Shown one piece after another: positions 40,901-49,071 of a stretch of DNA of 64,000 bases. How positions within the stretch are numbered: position 1 is the first letter of the stretch; each line of letters begins with the position of its first letter. The notes beneath the pieces are model-generated. The model did not search any database, was not told where the DNA came from, and worked only from the letters and a program-made list of their open reading frames with translations. Origin of the DNA: Burkholderia sp. TSV86 (GTDB lineage: Bacteria; Pseudomonadota; Gammaproteobacteria; Burkholderiales; Burkholderiaceae); contig NZ_LOWB01000021.1 in the NCBI RefSeq assembly GCF_001522865.1, positions 124,001 through 188,000 of the forward strand. The letters run 5' to 3'. The position numbers and the translations under genes were made by a program.

Positions 40901-41428
40901 TGATCTCATTGCGGGTTGGCCGTCGATCGCGATGCTTGCCGGGGCCAATGAGCTGCAGGGGACCAAGCGTCGGCCGTGCGATGCTCGGTGCATGCGGAAG
41001 GCAAAGAGCGAGCAGCGACGCCATATGCTTGAACACCGTGCCGAGCTTCGAGATGTCCATGTCGATCGTGTACTGGCCCGCGTCCTCTTTCTCTCTTGGG
41101 CGAACTGCACCAGTCGCTTTGTCGATAGCTTCGCCGCAACTTCGTCATCAAAGTAACTTTCCAGTCGGTTCAGCATGTAGTGCTTATTCGACTTGTCGAC
41201 GACTGCCCGGCCCGAGTCTGCGCGAGCCTTGCGATACAGCCGGGTCAATTCGCCAACCGTGTCGTCTGCTCATCGACGGCGGCCTGCGCCTTGTCGATCC
41301 CGGCCTCGATTTCTCGCGCCCACGCGTCGGCCACCCCCTTGGTCCGAAATGTCTTTGATATACTCTCTCCCCGCTGGCGGACTTGTGCCCGCCAGCGCTC
41401 GCCGATCTTGAGGATCGAAGCCGTGCAT
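40850..41428 (-). pseudogene. phage-type tyrosine recombinase relic, frameshifted and 3'-truncated
   Basis: Reading leftward, pieces in three frames join into one protein: ILKIGERWRAQVRQRGEYI, then KTFRTKGVADAWAREIEAG, then LYRKARADSGRAVVDKSN...LESYFDDEVAAKL, then DMDISKLGTVFKHMASLLAL...RRPTRNEIIKILEWF. Frame changes fall near 41355, 41250 and 41090. The catalytic R-H-R-Y part is gone; the relic stops at the junction with the SDR gene near the GGTACC at 40850-40857. Confidence 0.8.
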
Positions 41429-41640
41429 TACCCCGTCTGTTGGCTGTAGCGATTCGGCCGCAACGCTCGCTGCTACAGGATCGATTTGTAGCAAGGTTGT
41501 AGCAGGCAGGGTATGAAACTATGCTTCACGGCCCGTCATTCCGCGTCATTCGCGAACGGGCTAGAATCCCGGAAAGGCAAGCGGGAAAAGGCTAAGAGCC
41601 TGATTCACAAAGGTTCGATCCATCCCGCTCACCCTATCCG
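41343..41640. repeat. diverged direct repeat, right copy (integrase start + tRNA flank)
   Basis: Partner of 39045-39345, ending at the 5' end of the intact tRNA-Arg. Apart from the integrase start it holds no gene. Confidence 0.65.
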
Positions 41641-41715
41641 CTCCCCGTAGTTCAATGGATAGAACAAGCGCCTCCTAAGCGCTAGATACAGGTTCGATTC
41701 CTGTCGGGGGGACCA
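41641..41715 (+). tRNA. tRNA-Arg, anticodon CCT
   Basis: A full cloverleaf: acceptor CTCCCCG/CGGGGGG (one T-G pair), D-arm GTTC/GAAC, anticodon stem AGCGC/GCGCT with loop CTCCTAA (anticodon CCT), and T-arm ACAGG/CCTGT with loop TTCGATT. CCA is encoded. It reads AGG codons. Its flanks are the attachment sites of several lost elements. Confidence 0.92.
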
Positions 41716-41828
41716 GCCATGCCCCAAACCTCCCCCAAGATTCACAAGAAACTCCCCGCTCAAGCCCGTCTGGCGGCCTTCTCGCGCCCATCGTTACCCA
41801 ACGTTGCTCAGTGACGGCCGGAGAAAGT

Positions 41829-41862
41829 GTTGGTATTTTTGTTGGTACCAGCAGATACCAAC
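41829..41862. promoter_or_regulatory. possible integrase arm-type repeats
   Basis: GTTGGTA occurs twice (41829-41835, 41841-41847) and inverted as TACCAAC (41856-41862), directly before an integrase start codon and 114 bases after the tRNA. Confidence 0.4.
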
Positions 41863-41863
41863 A

Positions 41864-41942
41864 ATGCCTCTCACTGACATACAGGTACGGAACGCGAAGG
41901 CCAGCGCCACACCGTACAAACTCACGGACGGCAAGGTTTGCG
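41864..41942 (+). pseudogene. P4-type integrase, first ~26 codons only
   Basis: MPLTDIQVRNAKASATPYKL plus TDGK is the classic N-terminus of P4-like integrases (Arm-DNA-binding domain, DUF4102 type). Homology ends at about codon 25, where the sequence becomes the antisense of choX. It sits 149 bases after the tRNA-Arg 3' end, the normal place for such an integrase. Confidence 0.82.
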
Positions 41943-42685
41943 CATTCGCCGGTAAAGCCCGCGCGCGTCACCGTGTTGACTGTCGCACCGCCATAGTTCG
42001 GCCCGAAGTACGCATCGCCGAGCGCGAGGTAGCGCAGATGAAACTTCGTGTTCATCAGATGCGGCTCCCACGCGAGAAACACGATCCACTTCCTGTCGCG
42101 CCCGGCGCGCTCGACCTGGGTCAGCATGCCGGTCTCACTCGACTCGACAATCGACCAGTTGCCGAGGCCAAATGCATTGTCGGCGATCATTTTCTTGATG
42201 TTCTGATTCGCGGGCGCGCCCGGCTCGATCCCGTAGATGCGGCGGCCGAACTGGTCCGCGTGCTTGGCAAGATCGGCGAAGGTTCGCACGCCCGCGTCCG
42301 CGACGTAATCGGGCACGGCGAGCGTAAACTTCGCGCCGCTCAGATTCGCATGCAGCACGTCGATCGCATGCTCGTCGGCGAACGGCTTCACGAGCGGGCC
42401 TTGCGCGGGCATCCAGTTGCCGAGGAACACGTCGATCTGCCCTTTTTTCAGGCCCTGGTACGTGATCGGCACGGACAGATTCGATACGTTCTGACGATAA
42501 CCAAGCGCCTTCAGGATCACGCCGGCCACCGCGTTGGTCGCGTCGATGTCGGTCCATCCCGGCCCGGCCATGCGCACCGTCTCGCAGGTTTGCGGTTGCG
42601 CCGCGCGCGCGGGCCGCGCCTGCGCCAATGCCAGCATGCCTGCAAGCACGTACGTCAGCGCGGCAATCCAGCGGCTTTTCATCAT
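41938..42685 (-). pseudogene. choX: choline/betaine-binding periplasmic protein, 3'-truncated
   Basis: The ABC-type substrate-binding protein normally encoded with choline sulfatase. A signal peptide (MKSRWIAALTYVLAGMLALA, ending ARA) and about 245 typical residues are present, including MAGPGWTDIDATNAVAGVILK, FLGNWMPAQ and LAWEPHLMNTKF. After GFTGECANL the frame enters antisense integrase and runs 90 more codons to stop at 41675, inside the antisense of the tRNA. The missing C-terminus belongs to a lobe of the binding fold, so the protein is probably inactive. It is 22 bases after betC. Confidence 0.8.
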
Positions 42686-42707
42686 GACCTCCGTATGGCG
42701 TGAGCGA

Positions 42708-44246
42708 TCAGCGCGCCGCGCGCGGAAAACGTGCGAGCGCCTCCAGCGCATCGAGTTCGAGGTGATTGCGCATGTAGCGCTGGCTCGCATCGTTGAACGG
42801 CTGCCAGTCCCACGCGTGAATTCGCCCTTGCGTGGTCGCGGCGAAATGAAAGCGGCGCCGGCGCTGGCTCGCGATCACGTCGCGATGCAACGCGGGCAGA
42901 TCCCAGCGGCGCGCGATCTCGGCGCGAAACGCATCTGCGAGCGGCGCGGCCTCGGGATCGGCCGCCAGATTGCGCAGTTCGTGCGGATCGCGCGAAAGAT
43001 CGTAGAGTTGATCCGGATCGGCCGGCGAATGGATGAACTTGCATGCGCCGCGCCGAAGCATCACGATCGGCGCGACGGCCCCTTCCGCCAGATATTCGCC
43101 GATCGCCTCGTCATGCCCCGCGTCGCCCCGCAGATGCGCAACGAGGCTTTGCCCGTCGACCGGATCGGGCCACGCGGTGCGCCGCTCGCCCGTCGCAAGC
43201 TCGACGAGCGTAGGCAGCAGATCGACATGCGACACCGACGCCGCTACGCGGCGCGCGGCGAAGCGCCCCGGCGCATGCACGATCAGCGGCACGCGCACGC
43301 CGCCCTCGAAGAACGTCATCTTGTACCAGAGGCCGCGCTCGCCGAGCATATCGCCGTGGTCGGACGTGACGATCACGATCGTCTCGCCGGCCATGCCGGT
43401 TTGCGCGAGCGCATCGAGAATCGCGCCGAACTGCGCGTCGACATACGACAGCGCGCCGTAATACGCGCGGCGCGCGTGGCGGATCTGCTGCGTGCTCGGC
43501 GGCGTGCGGTCGGTCTCGCAAACGCGGCGCAGCCGTTGCGAGTGCGGATCGCTTTCGTCGAACGACAGCGACGTATGCGGCGGATCGATATCTTCGTCGC
43601 GATACCGGTCCCAGTATTCGCGGGTGATCGCATACGGATCGTGCGGATGGGTGAGCGAGGCGACCATGCAGAACGGCCGCTCGTCGCGGCCCGCGGCCCG
43701 CTCCCGTGCAAGGTCGAAAAGCTTCTGGCGCGACGTGAACGTGACCTCGTCGTCGAAATCGAGCTGATTGGTGCGCACGCAGGGGCCGGCATCGATTACC
43801 GAACTCATGTTGTGATACCAGCTAGGCCGGACGTCGGGACGCTCCCAATCGGGTACCCAGCCGAAATCGGCCGGATAGATGTCCGTCGTGAGCCGCTCCT
43901 CGAAGCCGTGGAGCTGATCGGCGCCGCAGAAATGCATCTTGCCGGACAGGATCGTCCGGTAGCCGGCCGCGCGCAGATAGTGCGCAAACGTCAGCGTTTG
44001 CGCCGGAAATTCCGCCGCGTTATCGTAAGCGCCGATGTGCGACGGCAGTTTGCCCGCCAGCATCGAGAAGCGCGCCGGCGCGCACAACGGGCTCGCGCAA
44101 TAGGCGGAATCGAACACCACGCCTTCGCGCGCGAGCGCGTCGATGCGCGGAGTCGACGACACGCGGTGGCCGTATGCGCGCAACGCAAGCGGCGTCATCT
44201 GGTCGGCCATCAGAATAAGGATATTCGGCTTCTTGCTAAGGCTCAT
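42708..44246 (-). CDS. betC: choline sulfatase
   Basis: A 512-residue sulfatase that hydrolyses choline-O-sulfate to choline and sulfate, feeding glycine betaine synthesis. The formylglycine site is C55 in PLCAPARFSMLAGKLPS, followed by HIGAYDNAAEF. N-terminal ILILMADQMTP and later TSDHGDMLGERGLWYKM supply metal ligands. The C-terminal tail (about 60 residues after RRRRFHFA) is typical of BetC. It is co-directional with the broken choX downstream, and a divergent LysR gene lies upstream. Confidence 0.93.
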   Translation of the reverse strand: MSLSKKPNILILMADQMTPLALRAYGHRVSSTPRIDALAREGVVFDSAYCASPLCAPARFSMLAGKLPSHIGAYDNAAEFPAQTLTFAHYLRAAGYRTILSGKMHFCGADQLHGFEERLTTDIYPADFGWVPDWERPDVRPSWYHNMSSVIDAGPCVRTNQLDFDDEVTFTSRQKLFDLARERAAGRDERPFCMVASLTHPHDPYAITREYWDRYRDEDIDPPHTSLSFDESDPHSQRLRRVCETDRTPPSTQQIRHARRAYYGALSYVDAQFGAILDALAQTGMAGETIVIVTSDHGDMLGERGLWYKMTFFEGGVRVPLIVHAPGRFAARRVAASVSHVDLLPTLVELATGERRTAWPDPVDGQSLVAHLRGDAGHDEAIGEYLAEGAVAPIVMLRRGACKFIHSPADPDQLYDLSRDPHELRNLAADPEAAPLADAFRAEIARRWDLPALHRDVIASQRRRRFHFAATTQGRIHAWDWQPFNDASQRYMRNHLELDALEALARFPRAAR

Positions 44247-44452
44247 GGACCGGGGCGGCTAGAATCGTGACGGATTGCGCAGGAACGCCACGTTGTACGA
44301 CACACCGCCCGCCACGCGATGAGCAATGCGCGGTGGACAGTTCTATGCGGGTAACCTGCGTGCGTTTCGTCGAGGAACCGACCCGCGTACTATCGCCGCT
44401 CGGATGTACCGTGTGAAGACGCCGGGCGCTTATGGAAACATAAGGTGAGCTT

Positions 44453-45355
44453 ATGCTGGAACAGGATCGCCTGCCGCCGCTGCAAGCGCTGGCGGTATTC
44501 GAATCGGCCGCGCGCCTAGCCAGCTTCACGGCGGCCGCGCGCGAACTCGGCTCGACTCAGCCGGCGGTCAGTCAGCGGGTCGTTCAGCTCGAAACGGATC
44601 TGGGCGCACCGCTGTTCGAACGCGGATATCGCGGCGTCACGCTCACGCCCGAAGGCGAGCGGCTGTTCGAGGCGGTGCGGCACGGCCTCGATGCGATTCG
44701 CGTCGCGAGTGCCGATATTCGCGCACGCCGCGAGAGCGAAGCGCTGACGATCCTCACCGATTTCGGGTTCGCAACGTACTGGCTGATGCCTCGGCTAGCG
44801 CGGCTGAAAGCGGCGTTGCCCGATTTGAACGTGAAGATCGTCACGTCGCAGCATGCTTACGATCCACAGCACAACCGCGCCGATATCGCGATCGCGTTCG
44901 GCAACGGCGACTGGGCGCCATGCGCATCGACGCGGCTGTTTCAGGAAGCGGTAACGCCTGTCTGCTCGCCCACGTTTCGCGCCGCGCATCCGAACGCCGC
45001 GTCGCCGTCGGGCCTGGCCGGCCTGCCATTGCTGCATGTGCAGCCGACCGAACCCGAACGCTGGCTGTCATGGCGCGGCTGGTTCTCGGCCCAGTCGCTC
45101 GACGCCCCCGACGAGCGGTGCGGGATGATGTTCAACAGCTATGCGCTCGTCATCCATGCCGCGCTGATGAACCAGGGCGTCGCGCTCGGCTGGACGCCGC
45201 TCATCGACGAACTCGTCGCGGGCGGCCAGTTGGTCAGGCTGTTCGATGCGCCGGTCACCACATCGCGCGGATATTTTCTCGTCTGCCCGGCCGCGCGGCC
45301 CGAGGCGGCTGCGGCGCCGCGCTTCAGACGGTGGCTGCTTGCCGAATGCGGTTGA
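44453..45355 (+). CDS. LysR-family regulator of the choline sulfate locus
   Basis: A 300-residue regulator, GcvA-like, with the helix-turn-helix at about 10-65 (FTAAARELGSTQPAVSQRVVQLE) and LFERGYRGVTLTPEGERLF. It is divergent from betC with 206 bases between them, the usual layout of the betC-choX-LysR loci of Burkholderia and relatives. It presumably controls betC in response to choline-O-sulfate or choline. Confidence 0.88.
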   Translation: MLEQDRLPPLQALAVFESAARLASFTAAARELGSTQPAVSQRVVQLETDLGAPLFERGYRGVTLTPEGERLFEAVRHGLDAIRVASADIRARRESEALTILTDFGFATYWLMPRLARLKAALPDLNVKIVTSQHAYDPQHNRADIAIAFGNGDWAPCASTRLFQEAVTPVCSPTFRAAHPNAASPSGLAGLPLLHVQPTEPERWLSWRGWFSAQSLDAPDERCGMMFNSYALVIHAALMNQGVALGWTPLIDELVAGGQLVRLFDAPVTTSRGYFLVCPAARPEAAAAPRFRRWLLAECG

Positions 45356-45759
45356 TTGGCTCGGCTAATCGAAATGCCTGCAAGCGCGCCGACAGGCCGA
45401 GAAACCCGGCAAACCGCCCCGCAACGTCAGCATCGCATAGCGGCCCGATGAGGGCGCATCGCGCGGCTGAATCACACCGGCCGCTCACATACCGGCCACA
45501 GCCGCCCGGCACACACGCATCGCCTTCAATGCCGTCGCGGCATTCGGTCGGCATCACGACACGGCCAGCACCGTACCGGCACCGACCGACATACCGCCGT
45601 CGCCCGTCCAGCCCGGCGAAGCCGCCGGCACACGCGCCTGCCAATCAGCCGGATTTTGGCGTAGCCTGTTCCCGGCGGCGCGCTTTGCTGCGATGATCGG
45701 TATCGTGCTAAACCGCCGCAAGCGGCTTGCCGCATCCGACTCTTGCCCACCTTAGCGCG
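45356..45759. other. intergenic, no gene seen
   Basis: About 400 GC-rich bases. Short frames on both strands lack start sites and family features. It presumably holds the promoter for the small membrane protein at 45760. Confidence 0.55.
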
Positions 45760-45984
45760 ATGAACCCGAACCTGCCCGATCCGGTCAAGCCCAAACACCG
45801 GCGCCCTTCGAACCTTGCACTCAACGTGTTCGCCGTGCTGATCGGCATCGTCACGTTCGGCCTCGGCGCGGCCTGGGTGATTTATCGCTGGTACGTCGAC
45901 CGTGAAGCGCCTTACTTCGCGATTCCGCTCGTCTTTTCAGTGCCGGTGATCGTCGCTGTCGCCGTGCGCGGCATCTGGGAGTGA
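45760..45984 (+). CDS. small two-helix membrane protein
   Basis: A 74-residue protein, MNPNLPDPVKPKHRRPSN at the start, with a basic cytoplasmic N-terminus and two helices (about 18-40 and 50-70). No family was recognised. ATG 45760 is chosen since the longer frame upstream lacks a ribosome site. Length and charge pattern are consistent with a real small inner-membrane protein. Confidence 0.65.
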   Translation: MNPNLPDPVKPKHRRPSNLALNVFAVLIGIVTFGLGAAWVIYRWYVDREAPYFAIPLVFSVPVIVAVAVRGIWE

Positions 45985-46161
45985 CGCGCATCCGGCCATG
46001 ACGCCGCGCTCCGTTACGCGGTGCGCGGCCGAGGCCGTGCGGCACGGCGCGCGCAGCCCGAGCGGCCATGCCGCCCGGGCGATGCCTGCACCGGCTTGCG
46101 TGCCCGCCGACGGCATGCTTGCGCGCCGTCGTCCTGTATCGGCCGGCCGGAACGCCCGCGT

Positions 46162-46704
46162 CTATCGCTCGACGCCCCGCGCGACTTCATTCGATGCGTA
46201 CCATAGCCGATAGCGCACGTCGAACCCGCTCGGCACATAGACGACGATCGGCAAACGGCTGTTGTAGCGCAGCAGATAACCGCTCCCCCTGACGGGCACG
46301 AAGTCCTCGCGCCCGGCCTGCGACGGACACGCCATCAGCGTGGCGGCCGGGCCCTTCGCATCGGCGAGGGAATAATACGAATAGCCCCAGCCTTGCACGG
46401 TCTCATGCTTGAGATCGCCGCCGAACCAGTGAGAATTGCAATCGACCTGCATCGTCTTGCCGACAATCAGCTCGACTCGGATGTCGTCCTCCTGACGCTC
46501 GGCCGGCAGCGCGATCACCACCCGCTTCTGGCCCGGCTTGGCAGCCGGAAACATCTTGATGTCGTTGGCCGACAGTTTCGGCGCCGATGCCGCATCGGCG
46601 GCCGTGTCGGGCGGCGGCTCACTCGCCGCGACCGCGAATCCGCAAAAGCCGGCGAATACCGCGGCGCAAGCCGCATTGGCGGCAAAACGAATGACTGACT
46701 TCAT
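46162..46704 (-). CDS. eco: ecotin, periplasmic serine protease inhibitor
   Basis: A 180-residue precursor. The signal peptide ends near AVAA (about residue 27) and a Pro/Ala-rich linker leads into the ecotin fold. Family blocks are KRVVIALPAERQEDDIRVEL, VGKTMQVDCN, GWGYSYY, ATLMACPSQ and LRYNSRLPIVVYVP. Met124 is the P1 residue of the reactive loop and C89-C126 the conserved disulfide. Ecotin dimers block trypsin-, chymotrypsin- and elastase-type enzymes, including those of host phagocytes. It is monocistronic. Confidence 0.93.
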   Translation of the reverse strand: MKSVIRFAANAACAAVFAGFCGFAVAASEPPPDTAADAASAPKLSANDIKMFPAAKPGQKRVVIALPAERQEDDIRVELIVGKTMQVDCNSHWFGGDLKHETVQGWGYSYYSLADAKGPAATLMACPSQAGREDFVPVRGSGYLLRYNSRLPIVVYVPSGFDVRYRLWYASNEVARGVER

Positions 46705-46878
46705 CCAGTACTCCCAAAAAAGTTGACCATGCGCGAAGCGGCACGCACGCCGCCTGCGTGCCCCAATTATCGCTTACGCGATTGTAATGTGCGGACACAA
46801 TTCGTCTCGAACTTGGTATAGGCGTGAGCTTCCTAACTCAGTAAAACGACGGGGAAAACAGCAAACAGGGAGAACACC

Positions 46879-47355
46879 ATGCTAAAACGGCTCACTGCGT
46901 TGGGGACCGCCGCACTGCTTGCCGGCTGCGTCGCCGTGCCGGACGGCGGCTACGGCTACGATTACGGACAGCCAGCCTACCCCGGCGGCTATGTGTATGA
47001 CCAGGGCTACGCGCCCGTGTACGGGACAGTCAATATTTGGGGCGGCGGCGGCTGGCGTGACCGCGATCATTGGCGCGACGGCAACTGGCATGGCGATCGC
47101 GGTAACGGTTGGCAAGGCGGCCGTGGAAACGGCGGCGGCGGAAACAGCGGCGGCGATCGCGGCAACGTCTGGCAAGGCAACTGGCATAGCGATCGCGGTA
47201 ACGGCTGGCAAGGCGGCCGTGGAAACGGCGGCGGCGGAAACGGCGGCGGCGATCGCGGCAACGTCTGGCAAGGCAACTGGCATAGCGATCGAGGCAACGG
47301 CTGGCAGGGCGGCCGCGGAAACGGCGGCAATGGAGCCGGCGGCGGCCGGCATTAA
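46879..47355 (+). CDS. Gly/Asn-rich repeat lipoprotein
   Basis: A 158-residue protein with a lipoprotein signal (lipobox LLAGC, Cys17), a Tyr/Gly-rich segment (GGYGYDYGQPAYPGGY) and then a 32-residue repeat built of GDRGNGWQGG, RGNGGGGN and DRGNVWQGNWH. It has no charge-balanced core and is likely disordered or extended at the cell surface. The repeats are nearly identical at DNA level, so copy number may change. No function is known. A GGGAGAAC ribosome site precedes the ATG. Confidence 0.75.
   Translation: MLKRLTALGTAALLAGCVAVPDGGYGYDYGQPAYPGGYVYDQGYAPVYGTVNIWGGGGWRDRDHWRDGNWHGDRGNGWQGGRGNGGGGNSGGDRGNVWQGNWHSDRGNGWQGGRGNGGGGNGGGDRGNVWQGNWHSDRGNGWQGGRGNGGNGAGGGRH
47080..47335. repeat. 96-bp in-frame tandem repeat
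   Basis: Units start at 47080, 47176 and 47272, each with GGCAACTGGCAT, giving about 2.7 copies. Differences between copies are a few single bases. The period is a multiple of three and of the 32-residue protein repeat. Confidence 0.9.
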
Positions 47356-47609
47356 GGTCGCTCCGAGGGGTCAGTCCAAGAGGCCGGCCCGACGTCAATT
47401 TGCAACGAGTTGTATCGAAACGGCTGCCGATGCGCGCGATTCGAAACCGGCGATCGCGCGCCCCGCTACACCTCTGACGGAAGGCACCGATAAGCCGCGC
47501 ATCGACGCCACCGTTGATGCGCCACATCCCTATTTCGGATGGCGAACCCTATTCATGCGCCGTTTCAGCATGTCCGTGCTACGATTTTTGGCATGAAGGA
47601 GACGCCCCG

Positions 47610-47990
47610 ATGAGCCCGGACACCGCCTGCCGATTCGACACCGAGTTCGCCCCGCATATCGCGCGCACGATCGCCGGCTTGCTAGGCGAGCCGGTCAGCA
47701 CCGAGGTCGTGCGCCACGGCGGACATGGTCATCCGACGCAAGTCAACATCGTCGCGCCGCGCGCCGAGCATCCGCGCGGCTATCCACACCCGCTGAACAT
47801 CGTCCTGACATGGGACACCGACGAGATCGAGCAACTGATGGCCGCCGGCGGCACCGCGCGCTTCGAACACTATCTCGCGGCATTGCCGCGCAAACTGGCG
47901 GCATGGGAAAGCGCACGCGGCATCGATTTCGGCTCGCGCACGCAGGCCGATGCGCTCGTGCTACTCGGCGGACTCGACTTCGCCGCGTAA
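47610..47990 (+). CDS. uncharacterised Burkholderia protein (possibly DUF5594)
   Basis: A 126-residue soluble protein, MSPDTACRFDTEFAPHIART at the start. It has alternating helix and strand patterns with HGHPTQVNIVAPRAEHPRGYPHPLNIVLTWDTDEIEQL in the middle. It resembles the DUF5594 family, recalled with low certainty. No membrane or catalytic motif is obvious. AAGGAG lies at the right distance before ATG 47610. Confidence 0.7.
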   Translation: MSPDTACRFDTEFAPHIARTIAGLLGEPVSTEVVRHGGHGHPTQVNIVAPRAEHPRGYPHPLNIVLTWDTDEIEQLMAAGGTARFEHYLAALPRKLAAWESARGIDFGSRTQADALVLLGGLDFAA

Positions 47991-48459
47991 CATCACCATC
48001 CCGCCCGCGCGCAAGCCGGCAACCACGGCCTGCCCCGGCCTGCGGCTGCGCCGTTTCCGGCCATCAATCCCGCCCGTTGCCTTTTCGCGGTCTACACGCA
48101 CGCCGCATTGCCCTGCCGTAGAAAAACCCGCGCGCCACCAGTCTTCCTGTATCTCACACCGGGCACCGAGGTCCATGCATCAGCGTCGCGAGCGCTGCGC
48201 TTCCATAGTCGAGCCGCCATCTGCGCCGCGCTCGCCATGCTGTTCACCGCGGTGACGCTCGGGCTCGCCGACCACGCTCACACCGAACCGCCTCGTAAGA
48301 TCGATCCGCCGAACCCGGTATGAAGCCCAAACGACATGCGATCGATACGACATACTCGCAAGGCAAACCGCACCGGCGCATGACAACGCCAACGCAGTCA
48401 CGCCGTTGCGCCGCATCGACCATTCACTCGCCGGAAAAGCCGCGTCGATCGGCCCGGCC

Positions 48460-49071
48460 TCACACCCGCCCGACCACCTCGAGCACGAAGCGGCAGCGCT
48501 CGTCGACGCTCGTGCGCGGCAATTCGATCAGTCGATATCCATAGGCCGTATACGTGTGCACCATCGCCTCGTAAGTACGCACGGCCTGCGCGTAGTCCTG
48601 CCGTCGCTCGGCATCCTGTTCGTAGATCTGCGGCCAGGGCGGGGCGATGAACACGTCGCGGCAATAGCGGAACCGTTCTGCCGCAGCCGCGACATGCGCG
48701 GGCACATCGAGCGCCGTCAGCCGCAGATAGCCGATCACGTCCGGCACGCCGCGATCGAAGAAAACCGGCCCGCACGCGCGGCGCGCGACGCGATACGAGC
48801 GCATTTCCCAGCCGAGCATCTGCTCGGCAAACGCCAGCGAATCCAGCCACGGCAGCGCACGCCCGCCAATCGCGATTTGATCGCGGATCACGCCCCGCCC
48901 CGCTTCGTCCGAGCACGCATAGCCTCGCGCGTGCAGCGCATCGATCAACGTGCTCTTGCCCGAGCCGGGACCGCCGGTGAAGACGAACAAGCGCCCGACG
49001 TCCACGTCGACCTCGGCGCCGGCGCACAAGTCAGCGCTGCCCGCCGCGCAAGCGCCGCGCTCTTCACGCAT
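48460..49071 (-). CDS. P-loop AAA_28-type ATPase/kinase-like protein
   Basis: A 203-residue protein. Walker A is GGPGSGKST (33-41) in VFTGGPGSGKSTLIDAL, followed by EAGRGVIRDQI, VFFDRGVPDVIGYL and IYEQDAERRQDY. These are features of the NadR-like AAA_28 group, often nucleotide or nucleoside kinases. The first 25 residues are family-foreign and the true start may be later. Its start overlaps the end of otsA by eight bases, so the two are co-translated; a link to trehalose is not established. Confidence 0.8.
   Translation of the reverse strand: MREERGACAAGSADLCAGAEVDVDVGRLFVFTGGPGSGKSTLIDALHARGYACSDEAGRGVIRDQIAIGGRALPWLDSLAFAEQMLGWEMRSYRVARRACGPVFFDRGVPDVIGYLRLTALDVPAHVAAAAERFRYCRDVFIAPPWPQIYEQDAERRQDYAQAVRTYEAMVHTYTAYGYRLIELPRTSVDERCRFVLEVVGRV

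Noticed and set aside
41600..41640. GGTTCGATCC before the tRNA-Arg, like a T-loop of a second tRNA
   Set aside because: No T-stem, anticodon arm or acceptor stem can be paired around it.
48108..48323. A 71-residue frame with one hydrophobic helix
   Set aside because: Starts only with TTG, has no ribosome site, and composition is like a chance frame.
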